A stretch of 64,000 nt of DNA from Xanthobacteraceae bacterium. GTDB lineage: Bacteria > Pseudomonadota > Alphaproteobacteria > Rhizobiales > Xanthobacteraceae. The DNA lies in assembly GCA_019750915.1 (NCBI GenBank), contig JAIENY010000009.1, forward strand, positions 1 through 64,000, in the 5' to 3' direction. Below are positions 55,409-63,862 of this stretch, piece after piece. The notes under the pieces are model-generated. The model saw only the letters and a list, made by a program, of their open reading frames with translations. It ran no database searches and was not told where the DNA came from. The translations under genes were made by a program, and so were the position numbers. The stretch's first letter is position 1; each line of letters begins with the position of its first letter.

Positions 55409-55774
55409 ATGGAAGCCATCGTACGTTCGTTGTCCTTGCTGTTGCTAGCCATGGCATTGATGCTGCCTACGGTCGGGCAGACGAGTGCGCGCCCAGAAGC
55501 CCCGATTGTGACCCAAGCCACCCTTGTTCAATCTGCAATTCCTCGTCAAGCAAGTCGCATGTCGATGAAATGCGGCCGATGCTTCGGAAAGGCTTGCGAC
55601 GCGTGTGCAGTTGCTTGCGGTACCGGTTGCAGTACGGCAAGTGCCCTCGCTCCACTTGTGATTGTTCTGGCATTGGTCAGCCTCCCGGCAGCAACGCCAT
55701 CCGTTTTTGAAGCCGCTCTCGATCACGGCCGCGCACCTGATCCACCTCCGCCGAGACTTATCGTCATCAGTTGA
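55409..55774 (+). CDS. Small Cys-rich exported protein
   Basis: The 121-residue product has a signal (residues 1-25) and a cysteine cluster, MKCGRCFGKACDACAVACGT with another Cys after it, followed by a hydrophobic segment and the tail APDPPPPRLIVIS. It resembles the protein at 44075-44422 in layout and C-terminus. The ATG at 55409 gives a clean signal peptide; an earlier in-frame ATG lies at 55313. It ends the copper/redox cluster. Metal binding by the cysteines is plausible. Confidence 0.62.
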   Translation: MEAIVRSLSLLLLAMALMLPTVGQTSARPEAPIVTQATLVQSAIPRQASRMSMKCGRCFGKACDACAVACGTGCSTASALAPLVIVLALVSLPAATPSVFEAALDHGRAPDPPPPRLIVIS

Positions 55775-55983
55775 GATGGCCGCACCCGCGGGCATCGCAG
55801 GTTCGTGTGCATCAGGTCAACATCAAGCCTGAAGGCTTCCTCGAACAATTCATTTCGGTGGTTAATCGTTCGGATTGCTGGCGGACGATAATCTCAATGC
55901 GCGGCGCCTGAGATCAGCAGTCAACAGCCGAACCGTTATCCCATTGGTTGGCATTGCGACAACGCAATGACCGGGAGGACGAA

Positions 55984-56838
55984 ATGATAACCTCACAAAC
56001 TTTGGCCGTACTGGGAAGCCTTGTCGTTTTGCTTCCCGTTGCATTTACTGCGTTACCCTCGGGCTTCAATCCGCATTCAGCAGGCCAGCGCGACGATGCA
56101 TGGTATAGCGGCTCTGAGATCGACCATCATCAGATCGTCGATGCAAGCTTGGCGCCTTATTCGGCGATCGGAAAATTCAAAGGAACAATGACGTGTACAG
56201 CAGCGATCGTGCTCAATCCAAGGATCATCATTACGGCAGGTCATTGCGTCGCTGAAAGAGACGGCACGACAAGAAAATCCAATTTTTCGTTCCATCTGGC
56301 CTATCAAGCGGGAGCTGATCTTGGACCCTTCCAGGCAACAGTCTGGGCCGTCGGATCGAAGCAGAGCCTTACGCACGAATCTGTCCGGGATGCTTCGAGA
56401 GATTGGGCTATACTTGTTCTTAATCGCGCGCCTACGGACGTCCAGCCGCTTCTTCTGAGCCATCGTTCGTTGAGGACCGAAGAGTTGTCTGAACGGCAAA
56501 TCCTCTTGCCGGCGTATTCGAACGATATCGGCAACGCCGAAGTCCTTAGCGTCGATCCGGTCTGCAGTGTTCGCGATCTGGTATGGGATACACTCCTTCA
56601 CACCTGTGTGGCGCGGCCTGGTTCTTCTGGAGCCCCGCTACTGCTGCGAGACGGGTCAGGTTACGCCCTCATCGGCATCCACACCGCTTCGATCTTTGCG
56701 AGCGACGCGGATGGCCACGTTGGAAAATTTGTCGGCAACCAGGCCGTCGCTTCCTGGATGTTCTCGGATGCGGCGTTCACACTCTCCAGGCAACTGGACA
56801 ACGGTCCCGTCCAAACCGTTAATTCCGGGAACTACTGA
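55984..56838 (+). CDS. Exported trypsin-like serine protease
   Basis: The 284-residue product has a signal peptide (about residues 1-24) and the chymotrypsin-fold triad: His in ITAGHCVAE, Asp in SRDWAILVLN and Ser in ARPGSSGAPLLL. Two Cys pairs frame the domain. GGAGGACGAA precedes the ATG. It lies upstream of a broken NrsF gene. A site-1 protease role in anti-sigma control is possible but not supported beyond position. Confidence 0.85.
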   Translation: MITSQTLAVLGSLVVLLPVAFTALPSGFNPHSAGQRDDAWYSGSEIDHHQIVDASLAPYSAIGKFKGTMTCTAAIVLNPRIIITAGHCVAERDGTTRKSNFSFHLAYQAGADLGPFQATVWAVGSKQSLTHESVRDASRDWAILVLNRAPTDVQPLLLSHRSLRTEELSERQILLPAYSNDIGNAEVLSVDPVCSVRDLVWDTLLHTCVARPGSSGAPLLLRDGSGYALIGIHTASIFASDADGHVGKFVGNQAVASWMFSDAAFTLSRQLDNGPVQTVNSGNY

Positions 56839-56887
56839 TCGCTGCTACGAGGAATCGATATAGCTATTGGCGCGAGAAAGGAAGGCC

Positions 56888-57524
56888 ATGACAACCGATC
56901 AGCTGATTGAATTACTCGCCGCGGACCTCACGCCGGTGGGGCGGCGGCGTATCATGTGGACGATGATCCTCGCCGTCGCGCTCGGCACAGCGGCAGCTTT
57001 CGGCGCGATGCTCCTGCTTTTTAATCCTCGCATTGAATTTCCGAGTGGAAGAACCCTGGGCACCCTGTTGATCAAGATCTTCTTTGCGTCAGGCGTTGTT
57101 GCAACTGCGGCGGTATTCCTGCCTCAGCTAACACGTCCTGAAGCGCGGATGTACAGTCTTCCCAAGCTCGTCTTCATTCCATTCGCTACGGTCGCAGTAT
57201 CAGCTACCGTGGCTCTCGCTTTGTCTCATTGGTCTAGCTGGGCCGGCATGATCGTCGGGCGGGATTGGACGACATGTCGCGATTCCGGTGCTCGCGGTCT
57301 TGCCTTTCGCGTGCATTATCTGGGGCCTGCGCGTGGGGGCGTCAACCGATCCAATGCGCGCCGGCGAAATCGCCGGTCTCGTGGCAGGCGGCCTTGCCGC
57401 ATTGGCGTGCGCCTTCCCTTGTGTGGATGGGGCGCTTCCATCGATCGCACTTTGGTACAGCTTCCCGATCGTCATCTGTGCCGTCGTGGGGAGCAAGCTC
57501 GGCCCGGGCCTGCTGCAGTGGTGA
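56888..57524 (+). pseudogene. Frameshifted NrsF-type anti-sigma factor
   Basis: The first frame encodes a short N-terminus and four membrane segments up to about 57245 (MTTDQLIELLAADLTPVGRR, LALSHWSSWAGMIVG). The second frame, from about 57265, continues with AIPVLAVLPFACIIWG, GEIAGLVAGGLAALACAFPC and IALWYSFPIVIC to 57524. The combination matches the NrsF protein at 36130-36771, including the Cys before a conserved Asp-Gly/Asp. A frameshift near 57245-57270 breaks it. No sigma gene is adjacent. Confidence 0.8.
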
Positions 57525-57637
57525 TTTGCTTGATGTCGGCGTCGTACGTCTTGGTCGACGAACAGTTGCTATGCTGCGCCACACGGACAGGTCCGTTGGC
57601 GGCCCGTACACCAACTTAACGCCGGCGGAGACGAACG

Positions 57638-58315
57638 GTGATCAAGTCATCTATCAAGCAAGGTTCGCCAGGACTATTAGTCCGGTACCGATTTTGGGTT
57701 GCTAAACTGTTTTATAATCTTTCGTTTGCCATCTTGGCTCGCGATGCAAGCTGGCAGGAAGAACTCGTCGCTTCTCTTAAGCCCAAGGCAGGTGATCGGA
57801 TACTCAATTTTGGGCCGCACAGTTCCTCCACGGCGATTTCGCTCGCGCTTCGATATCCCGAAGCAACTTTCGTCATTGTGGACCCAAACTCAAAGGCTGC
57901 CGAAAGGATGCGGCTTAGTGCTGCTCGGAAACAGCTCGGGAACATTACTGTTGTTCATGCGTCTCTTCTGGGCAAGCTTCCGCTGAACGCGGGTTCGTTC
58001 GATGCGGTTATTTGTACGCTTGCGCTCCATGACAATCCTCCGGAGGCAAAGCTTGGCATTATTAAAGAGATGGGCCGGGTTCTACGGCATGGTGGGACGT
58101 TACGAGCAGTCGATTTCGACAAGCCGGAAAATGCTAAAGAACGGCGGATTCTCGAGCTAGCGGGACGCATCTCAGGAGTCGCTGCGGTAACGCCACACTT
58201 CGACGGTAGTTGGGTTGATTTTCTAGCGAAAGCTGGCCTCGCAGGCGCGTCACGGATGTCATCTCATTCATTCGAGTCAGGACGGATTTCGATCGTGAAA
58301 GCACGAAAGCGCTAA
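57638..58315 (+). CDS. Class I SAM-dependent methyltransferase
   Basis: The 225-residue product has a Rossmann-type methyltransferase fold: motif I degraded to RILNFGPHSSSTAISLA, an acidic strand end at FVIVDPNSKAAER, then FDAVICTLALHDNPPEAKLG and MGRVLRHGGTLRAVDF. This resembles UbiE/COQ5-like or arsenite methyltransferase-like enzymes. The three cysteines needed by ArsM are absent. The start is a GTG at 57638. It lies directly before the decayed cusA. The substrate is unknown. Confidence 0.78.
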   Translation: MIKSSIKQGSPGLLVRYRFWVAKLFYNLSFAILARDASWQEELVASLKPKAGDRILNFGPHSSSTAISLALRYPEATFVIVDPNSKAAERMRLSAARKQLGNITVVHASLLGKLPLNAGSFDAVICTLALHDNPPEAKLGIIKEMGRVLRHGGTLRAVDFDKPENAKERRILELAGRISGVAAVTPHFDGSWVDFLAKAGLAGASRMSSHSFESGRISIVKARKR

Positions 58316-58318
58316 GTT

Positions 58319-59442
58319 TTGTTCGAGACCGTGATCAACCTCAAGCCGAAGCGGCAATGGCGCCCCGGCGCGACGATCGATAGCCTCACCGCCGAAATGG
58401 ACAAGGCGTTGCAATTCCCGGGCGTCTCCAATGCCTGGACCATGCCAATCAAGGCCCGCATCGACATGTTGTCGACCGGAATCCGGACACCGGTCGGCGT
58501 CACGGTGATCGGCCCCGATCTGGATGGGATCGACAAGCTGGCGAAACAAGTCGAGCGGGTTCTGAAGGCGGTGCCGGGCACATCGTCGGCTTATGCCGAG
58601 CGCGGCATCGGCGGATACTATCTCGAGATCACGCCCGATCGGATGGCGCTGGCGCGTTACGGCATTATGATCCAGGACGTGCAGGACGTGATCGCCACCG
58701 CACTGGGGGGCAGACGGTGACCACGACCGTTGAGGGTCGCCAGCGCTTCACCGTCAATACCAGCATCGCGTTTCCACCGGGCTACTACGTGGTCTGGAGC
58801 GGCCAGTACGAGTATCTCGAGCGGGCCACCGCACGGTTGAAAATCGTAGTGCCGGTGACGCTGCTGATCATCTTTCTGCTGCTGTACCTCAACTTCCGCT
58901 CCATCCCCGAAACCATGATCGTCATGCTGTCGCTGCCGTTTGCCCTGGTTGGTGGCCTGTGGCTGATGTGGTTGTTGAACTTCAACCTGTCCGTCGCCGT
59001 CGCCGTCGGATTCATCGCACTGGCAGGCGTCGCCGCCGAAACCGGGGTGGTTATGCTGATCTATCTCAATCAGGCCTTTGATGAGGTCAAATTGCGATGC
59101 ACACTCAAGGACCGGAAGGTTACGCGTCGAGACCTTTATGATGCGATCATGGAAGGCGCGGTCGAGCGGGTGCGGCCGAAGATGATGACGGTCGTCGCCA
59201 TCATGGCGGGCCTGCTGCCGATCATGTGGAGCACCGGCACCGGTTCCGAAATCATGCAGAGGATCGCGGTGCCGATGATCGGTGGCATGATCTCGTCGAC
59301 GTTGCTGACGCTGATCGTGATCCCGGCGATCTTCGGCTTGGTCAAGGGATACCGACTTCCGAACGGCGGCAGCGATCAATCTGCAACGCCTTCGGCTCCT
59401 GTAAAGAGAGTGACACAGCATATTCCGGAACCAGCCAAATGA
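58319..59442 (+). pseudogene. Decayed cusA: middle and C-terminal part with a deletion and frameshift
   Basis: The sequence opens in the middle of a CusA-type pump (MFETVINLKPKRQWRPGATI, about residue 600 of the family). A frameshift near 58713-58720 and an internal deletion of about 80 codons follow (GRQRFTVNTS joins directly to IAFPPGYYVVW), after which the sequence is intact to the C-terminus. The N-terminal half and the whole first set of helices are missing. Similarity to the intact gene at 30209 is high. Confidence 0.88.
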
Positions 59443-59450
59443 GGTGAGCC

Positions 59451-59588
59451 ATGATGGACGGAATGATGATGCCCGGGATGATGTGGGGCGTGGCGCTGGT
59501 CGGGCTGCTGGTCATCGTCGTGCTGATCCTGACCGCGGCGGCGCTCGTCAAGTATCTGTTGTCCGGACGCAAAGGAGACCGACCATGA
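59451..59588 (+). CDS. Small Met-rich membrane peptide, paralogue of 43698
   Basis: The 45-residue product reads MMDGMMMPGMMWG, one membrane helix, and ALVKYLLSGRKGDRP. It matches the peptide at 43698-43820 in the Met-rich start, helix and ALVKYL ending. GAGGTGAGCC precedes the start. Its stop overlaps the cytochrome start (ATGA). Both copies follow a decayed cusA, so the peptide was part of an ancestral efflux unit and has been kept although the pump was lost. Confidence 0.72.
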   Translation: MMDGMMMPGMMWGVALVGLLVIVVLILTAAALVKYLLSGRKGDRP

Positions 59589-60289
59589 GAATATTCGGGA
59601 TCGCGGCACTGTTCGCCGGCGCATTGCTGACGCCGGCTCTCGCCGAGCAGGGCGATGCCGCACGCGGTCAGCGCGACTTCAGAGCCTGCGCGCCGTGCCA
59701 CTCGCTCGAACCCGGCCGCAACATGACAGGACCAAGTCTGGCCAACCTGTGGGGACGGAAGGCCGGGTCGCTGCCGAGTTTCGACCGTTATTCCGATGCG
59801 CTTAAGTCATCGGGAATTATCTGGGACGATCGTGCGCTCGACGGATGGTTGACTGATCCAAAGCGGATGGTGCCGGACAACGACATGCCGTTCGACGGCA
59901 TCGAGGACCCCGGCGCCCGCGCAGACCTGTTGGCGTTCCTCAAGGAGGCCACCAAGCCGGGAGCCGCACCCACGCAATCCGCGCAGACGCAGATGAAAGG
60001 CATGGGCGGAATGATGGGCGGAGGCCGCGACCCAAATCTGAAGAAGATTGAGCCCGCCAAGCAGGTAAAGGCGATCACCTATTGCCGTGATACTTATCGG
60101 GTTGCTACCGCCGACGGAAAGACGCGTGCGTTCTGGGAACGCAATCTTCGCTTCATGACCGATTCAAGCAACGACGGGCCAGAGAAAGGTGCGCCCGCAA
60201 TTATGCCTGCGGGAATGATGGGGGATCGTGCGGCGGTGATCTTCGCTGCACCTAATGAAATCGGGAGATTCATCGAGAAAAAATGCTAG
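59585..60289 (+). CDS. c-type cytochrome with the uncharacterised C-terminal domain
   Basis: The 234-residue product has a signal peptide ending at ALAEQ, a class I cytochrome domain with CAPCHSLEPGRN at about residue 36 and a Met ligand in DNDMPFDG, a Met/Gly linker (MKGMGGMMGGG), and the C-terminal domain ITYCRDTYRVATADGK ... FMTDSSNDGPEKG ... IGRFIEKKC. It is the same length as the paralogue at 45977-46681. It is translationally coupled to the Met-rich peptide, suggesting that peptide and cytochrome work together. Confidence 0.88.
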   Translation: MRIFGIAALFAGALLTPALAEQGDAARGQRDFRACAPCHSLEPGRNMTGPSLANLWGRKAGSLPSFDRYSDALKSSGIIWDDRALDGWLTDPKRMVPDNDMPFDGIEDPGARADLLAFLKEATKPGAAPTQSAQTQMKGMGGMMGGGRDPNLKKIEPAKQVKAITYCRDTYRVATADGKTRAFWERNLRFMTDSSNDGPEKGAPAIMPAGMMGDRAAVIFAAPNEIGRFIEKKC

Positions 60290-60313
60290 GAATGTCCGGT
60301 TTCGGAGCGTCGG

Positions 60314-61036
60314 CTAGAGCGCCGTGCCGAGACTCATGCGCTCTGAAATGCGTTCGACCGTTTCCTTGCGCTCGCTGTAACGATCCGTGAGATAACCGGA
60401 TACGCCACGCGTCAGCAACGTGAACTTCATAAGCTCTTCCATGACGTCGACGATCCGATCATAGTAGGGCGACGGCTTCATGCGCCCGGCCTCATCGAAT
60501 TGTTCATAGGCCTTGGCGACCGACGACTGGTTCGGGATCGTGATCATGCGCATCCATCGGCCGAGGACGCGAAGCTGGTTGACGGCATTGAACGATTGAG
60601 AACCGCCGCAGACCTGCATGACGGCCAGCGTTTTGCCTTGCGTCGGTCGCACCGCGCCGATCGATAACGGAATCCAGTCAATTTGCGCCTTCATGATGCC
60701 GGTCATCGCACCGTGGCGCTCCGGACTGCACCAGACCTGGCCTTCCGACCAAGCAGACAACTCACGAAGTTCCTGAACCTTCTTGTGCGTTGCCGGGACG
60801 TCGTCCGGGAGAGGAAGGCCGGAGGGATCGAAGATCCTGGTCTCCGCGCCGAAGGTTTGAAGAAGGCGCGCCGCTTCAACCGTGGCGAAACGGCTGAATG
60901 ACCGCTCGCGCAACGATCCGTACAGGAGAAGAATGCGCGGGCGGTGCGTCGGCATTGGGCGATGCAGCGATCCGGGATCGGGATGGACGAAGGCTTCGTC
61001 GTTGATGTTCGGCAAATCTTGCATTTCAGTCCGCAT
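60314..61036 (-). CDS. arsH: ArsH NADPH-dependent flavoprotein
   Basis: The 240-residue product has the ArsH/flavodoxin pattern: [20 protein letters not shown] (FMN phosphate loop), [20 protein letters not shown] and [20 protein letters not shown]. ArsH oxidises trivalent organoarsenicals or acts as a quinone/azo reductase and is a regular member of alphaproteobacterial ars operons. The ATG at 61036 overlaps the end of the broken arsC gene. A decayed second copy lies at 38602-38882. Confidence 0.93.
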   Translation of the reverse strand: MRTEMQDLPNINDEAFVHPDPGSLHRPMPTHRPRILLLYGSLRERSFSRFATVEAARLLQTFGAETRIFDPSGLPLPDDVPATHKKVQELRELSAWSEGQVWCSPERHGAMTGIMKAQIDWIPLSIGAVRPTQGKTLAVMQVCGGSQSFNAVNQLRVLGRWMRMITIPNQSSVAKAYEQFDEAGRMKPSPYYDRIVDVMEELMKFTLLTRGVSGYLTDRYSERKETVERISERMSLGTAL

Positions 61037-61430
61037 TGATGATTTCACCGTCTTCCTTTACGAACCGTCCGATGTTCGGTTTCGGGAGAATGGACAGCAC
61101 TTCTTCGGAAGGACGACACAGCGTGACGCCCTTGGATGTCACGACGATAGGGCGATTGATCAGAATCGGATGAGTAACCATGAAGTCGATCAAATCGTCG
61201 TCGCTTCACTTTGAATCCGCCAGTCCGAGAGCGTCGTACGGCGTACCCTTTATTCGGAGCAGGTCACGAGGATAGATACCCATTTGGGTAATCAACTCGA
61301 CCAGTTTTTCGCGTGACGGCGGTTGCTTCAAATATTCGATGATTTCCGGTTCGACGCCGCTTTGACGGATCATTGCCAAAGTGTTGCGGGACGTCCCGCA
61401 ATCCGGATTGTGATAGATGGTGACGCTCAT
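61026..61430 (-). pseudogene. arsC: ArsC (glutaredoxin-type arsenate reductase) with an in-frame stop
   Basis: The frame starts with MSVTIYHNPDCGTSRNTLAM, including the catalytic Cys in the family loop, and runs to GLADSK, where a TGA (61206-61208) interrupts it. The same frame continues without further stops through SDDDLIDFMVTHPILINRPI, VVTSKGVTLCRPSEEVLSIL and [14 protein letters not shown]. Relatives have a Trp (TGG) at the stop position, so a single G-to-A change explains it. The truncated product of 74 residues lacks the Arg residues that bind arsenate. Confidence 0.85.
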
Positions 61431-62482
61431 GAGCGAACCTCGGCGCTTTTGATCTGTTCGGGTGGGCGCGATTCGTACCAACCGCGAGACATCCGCACGA
61501 TCTTCACGACCGAAAGCATTACGGGCACTTCGACGAGCACGCCAACGACGGTGGCGAGCGCCGCTCCGGAATTGACCCCGAACAGGCTGATGGCCGCCGC
61601 CACGGCGAGTTCGAAGAAATTGCTGGCGCCGATCAGCGCGGCGGGTGCGGCCACGCACCACGCCACTCCGAAATGCCGACTGAGCAAATAGGCGAGACCC
61701 GCATTGAAGTAGACTTGAATCAGGATCGGGATTGCGAGAATGACGATGACGGCGGGCTGCGCGACAATCTGTTCGCCCTGGAATGCAAACAGCAGGATCA
61801 GGGTGGCGAGGAGGGCAATCAGGGATAGCGGCTGGAGCCGACTTAGGGTCCGGGTGAATGCGGCCGAACCGATGTTGAGCAAGGCGCGACGCCATACCTG
61901 CGCGATGACGACCGGAACCACGATGTAGAGGACAACGGATAGCAACAGTGTTTCCCATGGCACGGTGATGGAAGCCACGCCGAGGAGCAGGCCGACCAGT
62001 GGCGCGAACAGGAACACCATCAGCACGTCGTTGAGCGCCACTTGGCCCAGCGTGTAGTGGGGTTCGCCGCCCACGAGATTGGACCAAACGAAGACCATCG
62101 CCGTGCAGGGCGCTGCCGCCAGCAAGATCAAACCGGCGATGTAGGACTGGGTTTGGTCAGCCGGGAGCATCGGCGCAAACAAATGACCGATCAACAGCGT
62201 CCCCAGCAATGCCATCGAGAACGGTTTGACCGCCCAGTTGATGAAGAGGGTCACGCCGACGCCGCGCGCGTGCTCCGTGACTTTCCCCATGGCGGCGAAG
62301 TCGATCTTCAGCAACATCGGGATGATCATGAGCCAGATCAGCACGGCGATCGGCAGGTTGACCTTCGCGATTTCAGCGCCTGAAACCGCGGCAAAGAAAC
62401 CTGGCACCAGTTGGCCGAGGCCGATGCCCACGACGATGCAAAGGGCGACCCATAGAGACAGATATCGTTCGAACGTATTCAT
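61427..62482 (-). CDS. acr3: ACR3-family arsenite exporter
   Basis: The 351-residue product has ten membrane segments and the ACR3 pattern: the conserved Cys in LAAAPCTAMVFVWSNL, then LNDVLMVFLFAPLVGLLLG and PAALIGASNFFELAVAAAIS. It exports As(OH)3. It overlaps the broken arsC by four bases and starts two bases after the stop of the second ArsC gene, as in a single operon driven from the ArsR gene. Confidence 0.95.
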   Translation of the reverse strand: MNTFERYLSLWVALCIVVGIGLGQLVPGFFAAVSGAEIAKVNLPIAVLIWLMIIPMLLKIDFAAMGKVTEHARGVGVTLFINWAVKPFSMALLGTLLIGHLFAPMLPADQTQSYIAGLILLAAAPCTAMVFVWSNLVGGEPHYTLGQVALNDVLMVFLFAPLVGLLLGVASITVPWETLLLSVVLYIVVPVVIAQVWRRALLNIGSAAFTRTLSRLQPLSLIALLATLILLFAFQGEQIVAQPAVIVILAIPILIQVYFNAGLAYLLSRHFGVAWCVAAPAALIGASNFFELAVAAAISLFGVNSGAALATVVGVLVEVPVMLSVVKIVRMSRGWYESRPPEQIKSAEVRS

Positions 62483-62484
62483 GA

Positions 62485-63012
62485 TCAGGCCACCTGAGGT
62501 CGGTCCGACGTCGAGCCCTCGGAGTTTCCGATGTCATGAAGTTTGGTGCCGAGCGCCATTCTGTCGATCGAAGCAAGCCGAAGAGCGGTGAATAGCGAAA
62601 TGCGATTCTTCATGTAGCGAAGTGCGGCAACGAACGCGGCTTCCTTCTGGATGTCGATTCCTTCCACGGCCGCGGGGTCTTCGATGCCCCAATGCGCCGT
62701 CATCGGCTGCCCCGGCCAGACAGGGCAACTTTCCCCGGCGGCGCCGTCGCAAACCGTAAAGACGAAGTCCATCACGGGCGCATCCGGAGCGGCGAATTCT
62801 TGCCAGCTCTTCGAACGCAAACCGTCCGTGGGATAGTCGAGGCTGGCCAGTACGCGCAATGCAACCGGATTGACCGCTCCCTTCGGTTGGCTACCTGCGG
62901 AGAATGAGCGGAAGCGGTCGCTTCCGTCCTTGCGCAGGATGGATTCGGCCAGAATTGAGCGGGCGGAATTGCCCGTGCAGAGAAACAGGACGTTATAGAC
63001 GCGGTCAGGCAC
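62485..63012 (-). CDS. arsC: ArsC, low-molecular-weight phosphatase-type arsenate reductase
   Basis: The 175-residue product has the phosphatase-like loop LFLCTGNSARS with the catalytic Cys, then the second Cys region (FVFTVCDGAAGESCPVWPG) that forms the intramolecular disulfide, and MTAHWGIEDPAA. It reduces arsenate to arsenite using thioredoxin or glutathione. Its presence explains why the glutaredoxin-type arsC downstream can decay. It overlaps the ArsR gene by eight bases. Confidence 0.93.
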   Translation of the reverse strand: MPDRVYNVLFLCTGNSARSILAESILRKDGSDRFRSFSAGSQPKGAVNPVALRVLASLDYPTDGLRSKSWQEFAAPDAPVMDFVFTVCDGAAGESCPVWPGQPMTAHWGIEDPAAVEGIDIQKEAAFVAALRYMKNRISLFTALRLASIDRMALGTKLHDIGNSEGSTSDRPQVA

Positions 63013-63367
63013 GAGATTTCTCCTTCTTCGGAGGCGGACAGCAAGGGACGAGACTTTCGAAAATGGGCGCGCAAATTTCCTGTCGACCGCCGCAGCAGTC
63101 CTGCAACAGGAAGACGGTGATCGCCTGGAAGGTTGTGAGGTTCGCCCGATACACGATCGAACGGCTGTGCCGCTCGGACGTCACGAGATCGGCCCGGGTC
63201 AGCACGGAGAGGTGGGCCGAAAGCGTGTTCTGCGGCACCTCAAGCAATCGCGCGAGATCGCCGGCGGCCAATCCATCGGGTTCATGTTGTACCAGGACCC
63301 GGAAGGCCTGGAGGCGGGTTTGCTGAGCGAGGGCGCCGAGCGCCAGAATGGCTTGTTCGATTTCCAT
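63005..63367 (-). CDS. arsR: ArsR/SmtB-family repressor
   Basis: The 120-residue product has a winged-helix fold: ALGALAQQTRLQAFRVLVQH, the recognition region LARLLEVPQNTLSAHLSVLT and the wing VTSERHSRSIVYRANL. The C-terminus has a CC pair (QDCCGGRQEICAP and PCCPPPKK) that could bind arsenite instead of the usual helix-3 CxCxxC site. It heads the minus-strand ars operon and is divergent from another ArsR gene. The gap contains AT-rich operator-like repeats. Confidence 0.9.
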   Translation of the reverse strand: MEIEQAILALGALAQQTRLQAFRVLVQHEPDGLAAGDLARLLEVPQNTLSAHLSVLTRADLVTSERHSRSIVYRANLTTFQAITVFLLQDCCGGRQEICAPIFESLVPCCPPPKKEKSRA

Positions 63368-63491
63368 ATATCCAGACTTATGGAAATATTCGATTTTGTC
63401 AACCTGTTTCGAGGAAATCGGAGGTACTTATATTTCGAATATTCTAGAAATATGGTTTGACTCCAGAAAGCTTCCCGCTCAGTATTCTGGC
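63368..63491. promoter_or_regulatory. Divergent ars promoter region with operator-like repeats
   Basis: This AT-rich 124-base gap separates two ArsR genes. It contains TCGAATATT on both strands (63385-63393 and 63435-63443) and the element ATTCTAGAAATATGG at 63441-63455. The latter recurs exactly at 63838-63852, just before the next gene, so it is probably an ArsR-binding site. Confidence 0.6.
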
Positions 63492-63812
63492 ATGAAACTC
63501 ATCGACGCAGCATCGCGCCTCGAAGCCCTCGGCAATCCGACGAGGCTCCGGATTTATCGGACGCTCGTGCGGGCGGGGCAGTCCGGAATGCCCGTTGGCC
63601 GTTTGCAGGAAAAATTGAAGGTCGCTCCGTCCACCTTGTCCCATCACGTCAAGTCGCTGGTGAGCGTCGGCCTGATCCGGCAAGTCCGGGAAGGGACGAC
63701 GCTCGTGTGTCATGCCGAGTACGACACGATGCGTGGGCTGGTGGATTTCCTCGTGGCTGAATGCTGTGCCGACGAAGCCACCGGATGTAACGAGACAAAG
63801 ACCGCTGCCTAA
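63492..63812 (+). CDS. Second ArsR/SmtB-family regulator
   Basis: The 106-residue product has the winged-helix pattern ASRLEALGNPTRLRIYRTLV, VGRLQEKLKVAPSTLSHHVK and LIRQVREGTTLVCHAEYD. The C-terminus has a CC pair and another Cys (AECCADEATGCNET) that may bind a metal or metalloid. It is divergent from the other ArsR gene and lies before a flavoprotein gene whose leader holds the same operator-like element. The two regulators may bind the shared element and control different halves of the cluster. Confidence 0.88.
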   Translation: MKLIDAASRLEALGNPTRLRIYRTLVRAGQSGMPVGRLQEKLKVAPSTLSHHVKSLVSVGLIRQVREGTTLVCHAEYDTMRGLVDFLVAECCADEATGCNETKTAA

Positions 63813-63837
63813 GTCTTTCGGACCTTAAATTTCGGTC

Positions 63838-63852
63838 ATTCTAGAAATATGG
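63838..63852 (+). promoter_or_regulatory. Repeated operator-like element before the flavoprotein gene
   Basis: ATTCTAGAAATATGG is identical to 63441-63455. It lies ten bases before the ATG of the flavoprotein gene, so a bound ArsR would block transcription. Confidence 0.5.
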
Positions 63853-63862
63853 AGAATGGAAA

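Noticed and set aside
61206-61208. TGA in arsC as a selenocysteine codon
   Set aside because: Relatives have Trp, not Cys, at this position, and no selenocysteine insertion hairpin is apparent after it; a nonsense mutation is simpler.
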